The notes: generated by a model not told the origin, from the letters alone. Counted from the first letter of the stretch, positions 37,971 through 50,500 are shown. The stretch: DNA of 64,000 bases from Steromphala cineraria (GCA_916613615.1 OU744724.1:30091452-30155451), one strand, 5' to 3'. A program made the numbers and translations.

Positions 37971-39372
37971 AAAGATTGCCGACATCGGTGTCATAGACTT
38001 CTCTGACCAATTATTGTAATATTCTATGTCATATCTGTAGATATAACCCAGTAGGTGTGATACACACTCGTCCATTGTAGTACATTATCACTGTATATCC
38101 CCCACTAGGTATGATAACACTATCAATGATAACTGACCCTGATAATTAACCTGCCTCACAGATGCTCTTCACAAGTGTTATCGGTTCTTCCCCCTGCGTT
38201 GCTATACTGCATGTTCTTCATTCGTTTCCCTGCAGTTTATCTCCAGCACCTGTTTGTTTCCTCTATCTATCTGACAGGCTCCCCTGCTTTATCAGTACAG
38301 AATTTTTTATCTGCAGATTTATAACATGCAGGACATCTTAAATTCTGCTTCATAACTCTGTGTGGATTAGGAGCCGAAGTTACAGTCTATTCATTGAAGA
38401 AGATAAAGGCAATATTATGGATATACAACTTCTTTATTCAATTTTGCGACGTTTCGACATAGATGCTAATGTAGTTCTTAAGCAAGGTATTGTCTAGGTA
38501 TTGTGTTATAATATAAGATAGGTGAAGGTGAGGGTTATGTTTAAAATCCTATATGTGTTTGTGTTTCCACTTGGAGTAAAGTGTTGAACTGCAGGTTTTT
38601 GATCATAGTGTTACATTGGGTAAGATTCCAAGTAGATTGCTCTGCGTACATAACCATGGTACTTGTTGATCCTTCGACCTGGATGTTGGCATAAAAATGT
38701 CACCAAGATTGTTTTGTTGACAATCAAATTTTGTGTGTGGGATATGATTACTTGACCATTGTGATAATTCTTTGAATTCAATGTCAATTGGACTAGTAAA
38801 CTGATACAATTACACTATTAGTTATGAGTAAACTGGCTCCTTAGACCCCTGATTTTCCAAGAAAACCTATATTATTATCCCATCGGTATGTAAAAACGTT
38901 GGATATGTTCATCCTGTCCATCCATAATTATTTCAAGTATGACGCTCCAATGTAGATACTAACACCATTATTAATCTAATGTTTCACGTGTAAGTATCTA
39001 CAATAAAGCAGTTAAAAAATCCACAGAATTATTCATCTAACAACTTCCAAATGCCTTCCAAAGAAGTCAAACATAGATCAATAACATCATTTGTTGTCAA
39101 GGGATGAAATAGGAAGAACTCCTATATTATTATATGATCAAAATGTTAAAACAAGATGATGACTGTCTTAACAAACTGTGGGCGAAAAGAAGAACTACAG
39201 TTGCCTGTAAATTTTAATGTAGATAAAGCAGGCTCATAATGATAATTAGATCATAAATACACAACATTTTATGGTCCAGAAGTTTTACAACACTTTGGAT
39301 GGAATCGTTATTTATAACATATTTCATCTGTCAATCATGGTAGAAGTTATTATTACCGGTAGTTTTATAATA

Positions 39373-39497
39373 AGGAAGAGGATTATATGGATGACAACTT
39401 CTTTATTCATGTTAGGCAATGTTTCGACACAGCTCCTTGAAAACGAAACGTCGCCTAACATGAATAAAGAAGTTGTCATCCATAAAATCCTCTTCCT
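39373..39497. repeat. Foldback element, 54-bp arms
   Basis: Arms 39373-39426 and 39444-39497, with GATGACAACTTCTTTATTCA and a CGAAACGTCGCC inner edge, are inverted with few mismatches; the loop is 17 bp. Single-arm relatives lie at about 38418-38470 and 47730-47750. Confidence 0.85.
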
Positions 39498-39578
39498 ATT
39501 TGTATTCCCAACTTCTGAAATGCCTCTCAAAGTAGTTTTATAATATAATTATTATAAATGTGTTCCACTTTTCCACAG

Positions 39579-39726
39579 ATAATTCTACGGGTGCACCTCG
39601 AGGATGTGGCCAAGAGGAGTGTGGAGGTTCCCATTACCCCGGACTCCACGGGGCGCGATGTCCTCGAGTGTGTGCGTGACCCCAGCGCTCAGCACTGCCA
39701 CCTGGTGGAGAGGTGGAAAACTTACG
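39579..39726 (+). CDS. TP53BP2: ASPP-family protein, Ras-association-like domain exon 1 of 2
   Basis: After a TTTTCCACAG acceptor the exon reads in phase 0 as ILRVHLEDVAKRSVEVPITP, then RDVLECVRDPS and CHLVERW, and ends TACG|GTGAGT. The order L.V.L...EVP.TP...RDV......CHL.E.W is that of the ubiquitin-like/Ras-association fold at the N-terminus of vertebrate ASPP1 and ASPP2. ASPP proteins bind p53-family factors, PP1 and polarity proteins through C-terminal ankyrin/SH3 domains; those exons are not in view. The initiator Met must come from an upstream exon that I could not identify. Confidence 0.82.
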
Positions 39727-40017
39727 GTGAGTCTCAACAATCTCCTATGTAAATGTGAGCTGTTGATACGGTCATTGCTTATGTTGTTGCCATGATGTAG
39801 GTTCTGTGCTTGACACGAAAAAATATTTTTGGCTATTGCAGAAAAAGTTATCTGAAATATGTATCAAGTTTTTTTTGTATTTTGGAATTTGCTTTTCAGT
39901 TGTGTGACTTACAAATAGATTACATGACACTCAAGTGTTTCTCTAGAGCAGTGTCCTCTTGGGGAAAATGTGTTCAAGTTTGAAAGGTTTTTGTGTTGAA
40001 ATCATGTTATCATAACG

Positions 40018-40705
40018 TGTAAGGGCCATGAATTGGGCCACGCCCTAAAAACCTATTTTCATCTTCTTCACCAGAAGCATAAGGCCTAGAAAGTTGAAAC
40101 TTTGTGTACATACTCCTTGACTAATGAGGATTGCAAATTGTAGCTTTGGTGGGCCTGTGGTCCCTTATAAGGGCCACAGGGGCCACGCCCTTAAAACCTA
40201 TTTTCATCTTTTTCTCAAGAAGAATAAGTCATAGAAAACTGAAATCTTGTGTGCAGACTCCTTGACTAGTGTGGATTATAATGTATAGCTTTAGTGACCC
40301 TGTGGCCCCTTATAAGAGCCACAGGGCCCACACCATTAAAACCTACTATCATCTTCTTCTCCAGAAGCATAAGGCCTAGAAAGCTTTTGTACAGATTCCT
40401 TGACTAGAGAGGATTAAAATTTATAGGTTTTGGTGACCCTATGACCCCTTATAAGGGCCACAGGGGCCACACCCTTGAAACATATTTTCATTTTCTTCTC
40501 CAGAAGAATAAGGCCTAGAAAGCTGAAACCTTGTGTACAGACTCCTTAACTAGTGAGGATTATAAATTATAGCTCTGGTGGCCACACCCTAAAACCTATT
40601 TTCATCTTCTTCTCCAGAAGTATAAGGCCTAGCAAACTGCAACTTATAGTCTATATACTTAATTTTAGGATTGGTAACCCCTATAAAGGGGGAACCACAC
40701 TGGCC
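40018..40705. repeat. Five-unit tandem repeat, about 145 bp, in the ASPP intron
   Basis: Units begin near 40052, 40197, 40342, 40481 and 40595 (landmark CCTATTTTCATCTTCTTCTC) and also share CCAGAAG.ATAAGGCCTAGAA and GGGCCACAGGGGCCAC. Units are diverged from each other by scattered changes and shortened to about 139 and 114 bp at the end. Confidence 0.9.
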
Positions 40706-40940
40706 ACACTCTACAGAATAATTGAATATGAATCAGTATGAGCTACAGAGCCAATGGCTCTATTTTTTAGTTAAAATCTTAACAAACCAAAACTATCGAT
40801 CCTTATCAAAACAATTGTGATACAAAATATAATGCAATAAAACATACCAAAAGAATTTTCATTAAACCTTTTGAACTATCCAAATCACATTCACACTTAA
40901 AATGTCCTAAACTATTGCTTTGTACAATTAATTTCTCCAG

Positions 40941-41135
40941 AGCGTTTGATCAACCCAGAAGAGAATATCTCTTTTCTTCTTGAGCGTCACAGAAGCGAGG
41001 ATGAAGATGTCAAAATATTCCTCCAATATGGCCGCATCAGGAACTCCCTTGACCCAGAAGGCCACAGTCAGAACAGCAGTCCCCACTCTTCTGCCAGCGC
41101 TAGTCCTGTCATCGTACCCAGCAGTCCAATCACAG
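40941..41135 (+). CDS. TP53BP2: ASPP-family protein, Ras-association-like domain exon 2 of 2
   Basis: Acceptor TTTCTCCAG, donor CACAG|GTCAG, 195 nt, entering in phase 1 and leaving in phase 1. It completes the fold with ERLINPEENISFLLERH and DVKIFLQYG, matching the ER....D.L......V.FFLR pattern of ASPP2. It then runs into a Ser/Pro/His-rich linker (SSPHSSASASPVIVPSSP). The following ASPP coiled-coil exon (LTLAELQ-like) was not found in 41136-64000, so the next intron is probably longer than 22 kb. Confidence 0.78.
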
Positions 41136-41147
41136 GTCAGTTGGATC

Positions 41148-41385
41148 TTAATAATAATACTTTATTGTCCTCAGTACATACATACATATCAGAAATTTGT
41201 TTTGTGCCGAAGCACCCGGCAGCCACAGTGCAGCGCCAGTTAATGCTTTGTTCTGCCTTTACAATGCTGAGTGTCAAGCAAGACAGCAACAACTTTCATC
41301 TTTCAACATCTTTTGGTATGACGCGACCGGGAATCGAACCCCGGTCTTCCGGGTGACGAGCGGACACTCTACCATATTTGTAATT
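41148..41385 (-). repeat. tRNA-derived SINE
   Basis: Read on the minus strand it starts ATGGTAGAGTGTCCGCTCGT (A-box), continues to GGTTCGATTCCCGG (B-box), has an unrelated body with GCTGCCGGGTGCTTCGGC, and ends ACAATAAAGTATTATTATTA. Head, body and tail order is that of a tRNA-derived SINE. It lies 13 bp past the ASPP exon donor. Confidence 0.85.
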
Positions 41386-41454
41386 AGAACTGTAAGAAAC
41401 TTATAGTTTGAAATCTTTAGATGATCCAAGCAATGATACTTTTCGCCTTTATGT

Positions 41455-41590
41455 TCCAGTACCTGGTTACTTTTGGGGCGGGCTTGTAACTTTTGGCACT
41501 ATTTCTTTAATTTTACCATTATAATTACAAAAAACTATATTGGGCTTGCTACTTTTCAAACTTATTTCAAGCACTGACATGTAACATTGC
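41455..41590. repeat. Fragment related to the interior of the 17362 element
   Basis: CTGGTTACTTTTGGGGCGGG, then TTTAATTTTACCATTATAAT and TATTTCAAGCACTG, match 17449-17570 in order. The CGCCCTC termini are absent here. Confidence 0.65.
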
Positions 41591-42632
41591 AATTTATTTT
41601 GTATTTTCTATTCCGACAAAAGTGTTGCATAATTTTCAATAATACATTTTTTTTTTTCTTTGTTGGGGCCCATATGTCAAGGATAAATATATTTTAGCTC
41701 AAGTCAGTTATTGAATTCAATTTTGCAACCAACTTGCCCTTAGGTTTGATCAAACCAACTAGTCGATGCCTTACAACAAGGATTTTATGTTTACTAAATT
41801 GTCACCATGTCATGTAGGCTATGAAGAGTTATCTCCCTTCCTTTGTGACTGTCACACAGGAAACTATTGGAGCATAAGTAACAGATATTTAGAGTTGACA
41901 AAATCTTTTATATCATGATAACAATAATCTATTCAATAAAATGAATTTTTATATGCTATGACATTGATTGAACACTTTATGTCCACTTTTTCTGTATCTG
42001 AACATAATTAAGTGTGTCACAGCCCCATTTATACAGGCCCACACAGTTCCTGCTAAAGTATCTATTTCTATTTCTCCAAGTTTTTGTTTGTTTTGCAATT
42101 ATTTGGACCAATTTTTATATTACAAGAATAATTTAAATTTGGTAATCAGATTTTGACAGGATGGTGTATATGTAGAAACTTTAATATAAGGTTTAGAATA
42201 TTTCCTTACATTCACATTGTAAGATTATAATTCTTCTTTATGATTTTCATTGTTATACTTCTACAACCAAAAGATTGTTTGAAAAAAAATGGGAATTCTA
42301 ATTAAGAACTCTTAATTCGTTTCACTGTCCTAATGTTTTTCAATGATGTTAAGTCAATGAAAAGGACCTTCTTGTAGATATAAGTATTTAATAGTATTTG
42401 TCTTACCCTTGTTTTATAGCCAACTTTATATATTTCATGCAGCTACCTTTTTTTTATTATTAAATATAATTTTTTATAATATATTATTCCAGTTATTAAC
42501 CAATATTCATTATGAAGATTTATTTGTAAATATGAATAAAATCGCTACATACATGCTATGAATTTCTAATGCATCAAGCCTCAGAAGCTGTTCCAATGTA
42601 CTCCAATAGGAAGGGCCCTGAATGTGCAAATA

Positions 42633-42791
42633 CAGTACAACTCGGATATAACGAACTCCAAGGGACCAAAGAATTTAGTTCGCTAGATCCGGTGTTCGCT
42701 ATACGCATATAATTTTAATGATATTATATAGGGACGGGACTTGAAAATTTGTTCGCTATATCCGATTGTTCGCTATATCCGAGTTCTACTG
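42633..42791. mobile_element. pogo/Tigger-like MITE, complete copy
   Basis: Termini CAGTACAACTCGGATATAAC and, reversed, CAGTAGAACTCGGATATAGC, flanked by TA (42631-42632 and 42792-42793). It is 159 bp. The CAGT start, TA duplication and size fit the Tigger/pogo group. Confidence 0.88.
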
Positions 42792-43089
42792 TATAGCTTA
42801 ATTAATGTCCCTTGGCCCCCAATTTTCTTAAGGTCTGGTAAGCATTGGGAAGCTGTCAGTATCAAGCTATACTATCAGTGCTGGGGGTGTCTCCAGACTC
42901 TAAGGGTTGGTTTGAATCTTTTATTAGACTATATCCATGAAATAGTACCAGAATTTCTTCTTTTGTGGATATTGTCATGCAAAAACATTGTTTCAAAGAT
43001 AAGAGTTGATTAAAAAAAAGATTAAAGATGTAATACGTTTGTAGGAAAAAAGATTTATTTTTATACACTTCCTATATAGAATTGATTAA

Positions 43090-46000
43090 AGGTAATTCAG
43101 TGAAAAGATCTATGATAAGGTACCAAACTAAGTTCTGTCAAACAAGAGAATTAAAGCCCAAAATAATTCCCAGACGTGTTTAAGTTGAATTAAAAGAGTA
43201 CAGCCAAATGGAATGTTAAATGGAGTGGAATTGTAGGTTATCTCTGGAGTAGTTCAGTAGCCTACAGTGTGATTGTGCAATGAGAAAAACATGCGGCATG
43301 AAATTGGTTAATGTGTTACTTCCAGCTTGGGTATCCAGAATCACATTAACAGAGAAAAGTGGTCATCTGGAAAATAGTACCTGGCTTCCATTATTGGCCA
43401 TCTTGAGTGAGTTTCCATGCTTTCCCATCAGAAGCCGTAGAACAGGCGTTAATTTGCCCCGCAGTTTCTGATGTATCGTTTACTTCTCAACATTTTTTTG
43501 TCCATTGAGAGATTATTTCAATGTGAGGGAAAATCAGGTTTAAAATTGTCTGTGACTGGAAAGGTTTTAGAATGAATTTTGAAAAAAAGTTTGCATTGAT
43601 AAGAATGCAAATTGGTAATTGACGCATGCAGTGTTTGAAGTTTGGTTTTCTTTTACACTCAAGACTTGCTGAATTATTAAGGGTTTTACCAGTTCTCTAA
43701 CATTCAGGTACACAGAGAAAATAAGACAAAAGACATAATTTCAGCTGGTCAACTTTATGTACATAAACTGCTGTCATGAAATCTCAACTTCTCATGCTAC
43801 TTCATGCTACCAAGATAAAAAAAAATTCATGAAACAAGGGAGTGGGCAAAGGATATGTTTAACCTTTCATTAAAGTGACGACCTGAATAGATAAAATTTA
43901 TCAATATTGATATTGACTTTAATTTTTAAATTTATCTTTGTTCTAATGCAGGATTGAGTCATTCAACTTGGGTTTCTTTCCCATGCTGTTAGGGTTGATT
44001 TATCATATCTAAATATTGGATGAATATATGATACAGATCGTGTAATTTTTCAGACACACTCAGATTAATCACATAAAAAAATTCATAATCCCATGTCATT
44101 AAATTATTATCCCTTCTGATATGAGATCCAATGATAATTGTTACTGATTGATTAAACAGTTATTGTTATATCTTCCCCTTGCTGGTGATAATAAAACAAT
44201 CAATATTTCATCTAACACCAATAAATGTTATTGAAATTGTGAAGCTTGTCATATTTGTAAGTGCAGTATGGGGATATTGTCCCAGCATCAAGTACAATTA
44301 CCAGCTGATATGGGCTGATAACACCCAGACCATCGGTCAATCAGGCGGTGCAGGGAGTCCAGTTCTCATCAGAGTGGTCAGTCTACACACATTCCTCTGT
44401 AATTGGGCGCAATAAAACCACTAACACAGGTGATAAACTTACATAACACCCATTAATGACGGGATGTTAGCTAACAGGGCAGTAAGTATGTAGGTGGGAT
44501 ATACACACGGTGAGATATAGGACATTAATGACTGTCTGGACAATGACCCTGGTCAGTATTGGCATCAGTTTGAATAAATTTGATATAGGATAACAGATCC
44601 ACCTCCCAATTTATTTTCTTTATGGATTACTATTACTTTTTTCAAGGTATGTGCTTATTTTTCTTCCTATGCCTCAAACTAGCTCACACAAAATTTTAAA
44701 GATTTATTTTGGGATTCTTGATTATCGTTGAGGCATAAATTGGTATGATTGTCAACTTTAAATTTTCAAAGATTTGCTGGTTAAAATTGAGAAACTCATT
44801 CAAACTAATATGCTTCATATGTTTTCTGTCTAAATGGTCTCAATGTAAAATTTAGACTGTTTCTAAAAATATTAAATAAATAAAGCATGATTTATGATTT
44901 TGAGCCAATCTGATGGTCAGTTGGATAAAATTTGATAATCTAAGCGTTATTGTTATGCTAATAATAGGGTTAAACCATGTAGTACAATGTATCAGATTAT
45001 TCCATATGTGTTTGTTTGTTTGTTTCTGAATTACGACCTTGAGATTATTTCTAATTTCCAGTTTAGGCTTTCTTATTAATTTGAAAAACATATTGATGAT
45101 GTAAATACCATTTGTGCAATAAGATTGATAAGCAGTGGTTCTTTGTTGTAATTAGGAGATTTTACATGAAACAAACAAGACAAGGATCTGTACAAAAATT
45201 GTATTTGCTTCATAGTTTTCTTGTGAATACCTTGATTAAATAATTTATTTTGTACAGCTATGACATGATATCAATTATTATTTAGGAATTAAGTATTATT
45301 CCAGTTATTTAAGTAAAGAATCAAAGTAATGATATTTAATGAAGAGAATTGAAATGGGTTGTTTTTTTCGCCCACAAATGAACCCAAATCAATATTCTGT
45401 TCAATTTACATTATACTACTATGGTAAAGGATATTTAGTAAATGAACTAGTTTTGTCCTGCAAATATCGTAAAAAACACTAATTCCTTTATCAGGATTAT
45501 GCTTCTAATTAGTGTAACACAAACTATAGTGTAATTTTTTTTTCATGAACCTAACCCCTCCAAGAGCATGTCTAGATCTGTAGTGAACTACTGAATTAGC
45601 CATTTGTAAGAGGCCCCTTTACTATTTTTAAATTCAATAATTGTTTCGTAGAAATAATATTAATTATATATTTATATTTTTTCAGAGACTAAATATTAAT
45701 GTAGATTATGCTTTCATACCATTTTCAACTGATACAACAGAACATTAACTCATTAATCTATTATCAAGTATGAAATAAATATTTAAATAAACTACCTCAA
45801 ATAAACATTAATTCTCATTGTTGTGCATCAGTTAGTATACCCGTTATTGAACTATAACTTTTCCCAATAGTGCTTAGCAATATTGATCTTCTTTTCCTTT
45901 GGTCAAGTGTTGTTTGTTGACCACATTGATCGATGGTCAAGTCTTGTGTCCACTTCGATCAAGCAAGGCATCTGTCTTGTGAGAATCCTTGTCAAGATAA

Positions 46001-48280
46001 AAGTTTTTAATGTCCAAGGGTCATATGAGGCTGTATATAAGGATATTTGATCCTTTAGGAGAGATAACATATTAGTTTCACCGTGTGCACTGATGATAAT
46101 GGTAATTGCTATTATTGGGTTTATTTGCCTATCAGAATACAGTATTTCATTGTATGTATAGATTTATAATGTGGCATCAAAAGCCAATATTTTGTTATAT
46201 TGTTTATTCCCTCAAGCATATCTTGAACAAATGTCCAGAAAATGATAAAATATACAGCAGTCAGAAACTGTTTCCTTTCAGAAAGTAAATCTATTTCTAT
46301 AAAAATTACTTACCATTTTGCAGAAGAAATGACATAAAAAACTCAAATCAATTTTCAGGGAATGTTAAAGATAAGTTATACATGAATCATCAATGAAAAT
46401 AAAAATGATGAATGATAAATTATATTTGTTGGCTGCTGTGTTTGAAATTTCTTTTTCAGAAATAAAAAAAGAAGTCCTCATACGAGTTATACATGTAGTA
46501 TGTACACAACCAGTGGTCAGTCAAGTGTACCTGAGGTCTCCATCAGAGTCCAGGGTCAATCGATCTGCAATACCCTGAGCAAACAGTACACGCTAGTGAT
46601 GTTCCTAACCATCGACACCTCGTGTTGTGTATTGATGAACATGACACTCTATTGATGTATAAACTCCTCATTTGTACTCACAAAGAACGTTTATGTATAA
46701 AAGGAGAAACAGTGTTTGAAATAAGTGTAGGCCCCTAAGGCCCGACACCGTCAGTTATTCACAAGGGCCCTTATTTTTCTATATTTGCAGGTCCTTACAG
46801 GCTCACAGATTTTTTATAAGATACTGAGTGTTCCTTTATAACAATACTTGCTGTAAGCCACATTTCCCAGCCAAACCCTCATAACTATCACTCTAAACTG
46901 ATAACAGAATTGTGTATTCATAACATACTAATACCAAGATTATTATTATTTTAGAATAAGTCAAATCAGTACTGGTAATGAATGCCGACAGTTTAGGAGT
47001 TGGGCCCAAAGTTTTTCCTATCTGCGGGTCCCTATTGACAAGCAGTTTTTGTATGCTTATTTCAAACACTGTATACAAGGAGAATTTGCGATTGTTAAAA
47101 CCTTTTCTTGATAAGCATAGGTACTACTGATATAAAAAATCTTTATGTAGATTTTCAACTACTAACATTTCTTTTCTTAATTGATAAAAATTTGTACTGC
47201 TGTTAGAAAAATCCTTATTTTTTGTCACAATGGAGGAGTTTAAAACTACTAAAGCCTCTCTTGTATATTGATAAACATGACACTTGATTGATGAAAATAA
47301 TCTATCAAAAATATATGTAACTTGAACAAGTAGGATGCCATGTTGATGAAAAACCATCATGTAATGAAGTGGGTTGAGAAGGATTGTAGGCGTGCATTTT
47401 GAAGTGGTAGGCATTAGAACAGCAAGACTTTCCTAGATAACAACTTCTTAATGATCACATCCAACCTGATGAAGAAATAAATTAATCTGAAATATCAATG
47501 TTTTATGAGGCGCTTGACGTCCTGTCTAATAAAAGTTCTGGTAGGGATGACAGCATGAGGATCCACTTTAGGATGCAGAGATGAGACCAACAAAAGTTGG
47601 TAGTAATTACAAAAAAAGGGGGTAATCATCATCAACCCATGAAGTCGGTCGCCGAAGGAACAGGAGGGGCTGAATTTTGCAGTTACATGTTTCGGGGGTT
47701 AGACCCCCTTCATCATATCAAGATTTTCACAATAAAGTTGTCATCCAAGTACATTGTGCTGTTTGAGTGTTAAGATTTTTTAGTCGGTTTCTTGTTGGTT
47801 ATTCTATCAAAGAATAAAGTACATCCTTAGAGCATTTGTTTGAGGAAAATTAGCTTGTGTGACTATTTGTTTGCAATTAGCAATAAGATGTTTAGCAGAT
47901 GCTTGTATGTACCTTGAATAAGTTGAAAATGTAAAAACTATCTTTCCTATCTTTTTCAACATATTCATTGCACCCGAATTATACTCAAAGAAGACAATAG
48001 ATTTGATAGCTTGGGATTTTTTTTTAATGTTTCAGGCAAATAAATGCAAACTCAATTCAAACTTTTAAAGAGATTGAGTTAAGATTTTTTGTGAATTATT
48101 TCCTTTTATCGTTGAAGAGATTAAGGTTTTGAACAGTTGATATGTTCTTTGTCAAATTTATTTAATGTCTGTAAATTTCTATAAACTATGCTTGCTGTAA
48201 TGTCACAAAGCTCAAAATAGTTGCTTTTAACCATTCTAGAATATGACTGAAGTTTAACTGACACATGCTTGACACAAACA
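43090..48280. other. Gene-free AT-rich stretch
   Basis: No convincing exon or RNA gene. One R1 repeat copy lies at 45560-45690, and an arm-like fragment of the TTGTCATCC foldback family near 47730-47755. Intron of the ASPP gene is the simplest reading. Confidence 0.45.
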
Positions 48281-48589
48281 AATAGTGATTATCTGTCCAT
48301 TGTTTATGGTCGACACTAAACTTTATCAGACACTATCAGGCGTTATCGGCCACTTGTCTTGTGTTGATTCCAACATGCCTCCAGTGATTGGCTCCCTGGC
48401 CACAAGGTGCTATGCTATAACTGCCATAACATGTGTTATGATTGTCTGGCAGGGGGAGATAATTGAGGTTAATTGTTGTTGTTTAGAGAAGACAAAGGGT
48501 CCACTTTACAATCTTGGTGGTCTGGCTCTATTGTCCTTTACAAGACAGAAACATTCCTGACTCTTAGACATTTGTCTCGCAGCCAGACC

Positions 48590-48745
48590 CTAAAATAAGA
48601 TAGTGCCTTAGCAAGTCTAAGTAGACTTGAGAGTTCAATTTTAGGAAAATTAAGAAAACTCAGTCTCCTTTTCAGTTTATTTATATATATTTTTTATTTT
48701 AGATTTACTGACCATTTCATTTCAGAGTCTAAATGTTAGACTACT
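48590..48745. repeat. Dispersed repeat R1-related copy
   Basis: GAGAGTTCAATTTTAGGAAAATT, the CTCAGTCTCCTTTTCA block and ATTTCAGAGTCTAAATGTTAGAC also occur at 53770-53955 in the same order and orientation. Confidence 0.65.
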
Positions 48746-48926
48746 GAAACACATTTGTTCCTTCAACTCTGGTCATTATCATGTTTATCATTATTGTTTC
48801 ATCATTTTATCAACCAAGATGCTCTATGACATAAGAGCAGTACAATATGTCTGTATCATTGACAAACATTCTATCTTAATTACATACTTTAAAACCAACT
48901 AATCTTGTAAATATCATTGGTGTAAT

Positions 48927-49092
48927 CAGTGGCCGATCCAGGATTTCAGGATTTTTGAAAGGGGGGGGGGGGGGGGGGGGGGGGGTTCAAAAATTGTCAA
49001 CTTGGGGGGGGGGGGGGGGGAGTGTTATATATAACATTTATTGATTGAATATATACCGTAACTGATTTTCAAATCCTGAACCCCCCTGAGAT
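48927..49092. mobile_element. MITE-like element with two poly-G tracts
   Basis: Begins CAGTGGCCGATCCAGGATTT; two G runs of about 27 and 18 bases lie at about 48961-48985 and 49003-49020; it closes near AATCCTGAACCCCCCTGAG. The CAGTGGC start suggests a hAT-type non-autonomous element. The G runs may have grown by slippage or be assembly noise. Confidence 0.5.
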
Positions 49093-49559
49093 TAGATGTT
49101 CAATAACTTATATGCACAGCACTGTCAGCTTATAACTTCCCTGGTTTTGATTTGTAAAATGAAATATTGATTCCTAAAATAAGATGGGAAAGTTTTCCAA
49201 ACATATGATTATTTTTAGTAGTCCATCAAATGCTGTCATGCCCTTTTGTTATACTTTACTTGTTATATTTTGAACTTGTTTTGTCAACCTTATTTCCAAA
49301 CTTACATCAAGATTTCTTGAAATAACCCTCACAGTCATTAGCAAATTGCTCCTTTCAGACATGTTGGATGTCATCATGGAATATCCGTCCTTAATCCATG
49401 CTCAGTCCCGTAGCCTTCCCATCCCTGAATTTCCTTCTAAGTTATAAGGATATTTTTGGACAGAACAAGCTATTATCTAATGGGTAAAAGTCTTATGTGG
49501 TGTTATTGAAAAATGAAGTCCTTGTCTTTTAAGTATTTTCTCCGATCTTTACCTTTACA

Positions 49560-49620
49560 ACTCAAGAATTTAGACCATATTGCAGAAGGTTGCAAAGTTT
49601 AAATGTCATTCGAACAGAAA
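49560..49620 (-). repeat. Short LINE fragment
   Basis: ATTTAGACCATATTGCAGAAGG... matches 50457-50501, which is coding sequence of the LINE remnant there, so this is a second small piece of the same LINE family. Confidence 0.55.
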
Positions 49621-49884
49621 AAAGTGTCTTAAAAATTCTTCTACTATTGTCTCCCCCTGCCAGACAATCATAACACATGTTATGGCAGTTATAGCATAGC
49701 ACCTTGTGGCCAGGGAGCCAATCACTGGAGGCATGTTGGAATCAACACAAGACAAGTGGCCGATAACGCCTGATAGTGTTATTACAAATGGGAATGGGGC
49801 TCTAAAACACACATATACTACTGCCGTTATAAGTTTAGGTTTTCAGGTGAGACCTCCCTCCAAATGCTTTCAAGCATTTGATTT

Positions 49885-50500
49885 AAACATATTTTATTCA
49901 TGAAATTGAAGCATTTACATGAATATGGATTGGCACAACAAGCTATAAGCTTATATATAAGTGCCGCTCCATTAAATATTACAGTCAATAATACAAATCA
50001 AAATTTACAAAGTAAGTAAAGTAGTAATTCCACATAGGCCGACATAAAGCACAATAATAAGTGGTTTATAATCAACAAGATATATAAAATATAGGAGTTC
50101 TATAATATTTTAAAGTTAGGCGTTTACAATAACTTAAAACGTTGTGAATCTTGTATAAATTTATGGACAGATTCAAGAATATTCTGATTTATTATTTCGC
50201 TTAAATATTGATCACCATATAGAATGGTATATACAACAAAATCATTTTTGTAGAAATATGTATCTGATCTTAATAGATTGAAATTAGGGCAGAAAAGGAA
50301 ATAGTGGAGAGAATCTTCCCATAGATGTCCGCAAGAACAAGTTGAATTGTTTGAAATATACCTGTTAAATTTATCGGCGTTTAAGTCACTACAACCCAAT
50401 CTGAGCCGGGCATGGATAATTTGGCACAATCTGGTTCCGAAATTCTTGTCAAAGCATTTAGACCATGTTGCAGAAGATGGCAAAGCTTAAATTTCATTCA
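49885..50500 (-). pseudogene. 3' end of a LINE, with C-terminal reverse transcriptase zinc knuckle
   Basis: A frame from 50483 to 50124 reads HARLRLGCSDLNADKFNRYI, then CSCGHLWEDSLHYFLFCPNF. This R-x-G...C-x-C-G...E-x-x-x-HYFL-x-C layout is typical of the C-terminus of jockey/CR1-like polyproteins. The stop at 50124 is probably the natural end. The 3' tail runs to about 49885 (AATAAAATATGTTTAAAT on the minus strand). The domain is 5'-truncated. Confidence 0.82.

Larger units (their letters stand above)
48330..49779. repeat. 130-bp perfect inverted repeat pair, 1.2 kb apart
   Basis: 48330-48459 and 49650-49779 are exact reverse complements by eye, from ACACTATCAGGCGTTATCGG to CTGGCAGGGGGAGA. 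Outside these limits the flanks differ at once. The shared translated frame is coincidental to the identity. Two recent insertions of one short element, or one inverted duplication, would explain it. Confidence 0.9.

Noticed and set aside
39324..39543. Open frames of 90 and 68 codons on opposite strands
   Set aside because: They arise from the 54-bp inverted arms of a foldback element, which encode matching peptides on both strands.
41315..41385. Functional tRNA gene on the minus strand
   Set aside because: A- and B-boxes are present but the acceptor stem does not pair and a SINE body and tail follow.
48285..48560. Peptide shared between 48285-48560 (+) and 49606-49812 (-) as a conserved small gene
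   Set aside because: The DNA itself is an exact 130-bp inverted repeat; protein identity follows from that and the frames diverge outside it.
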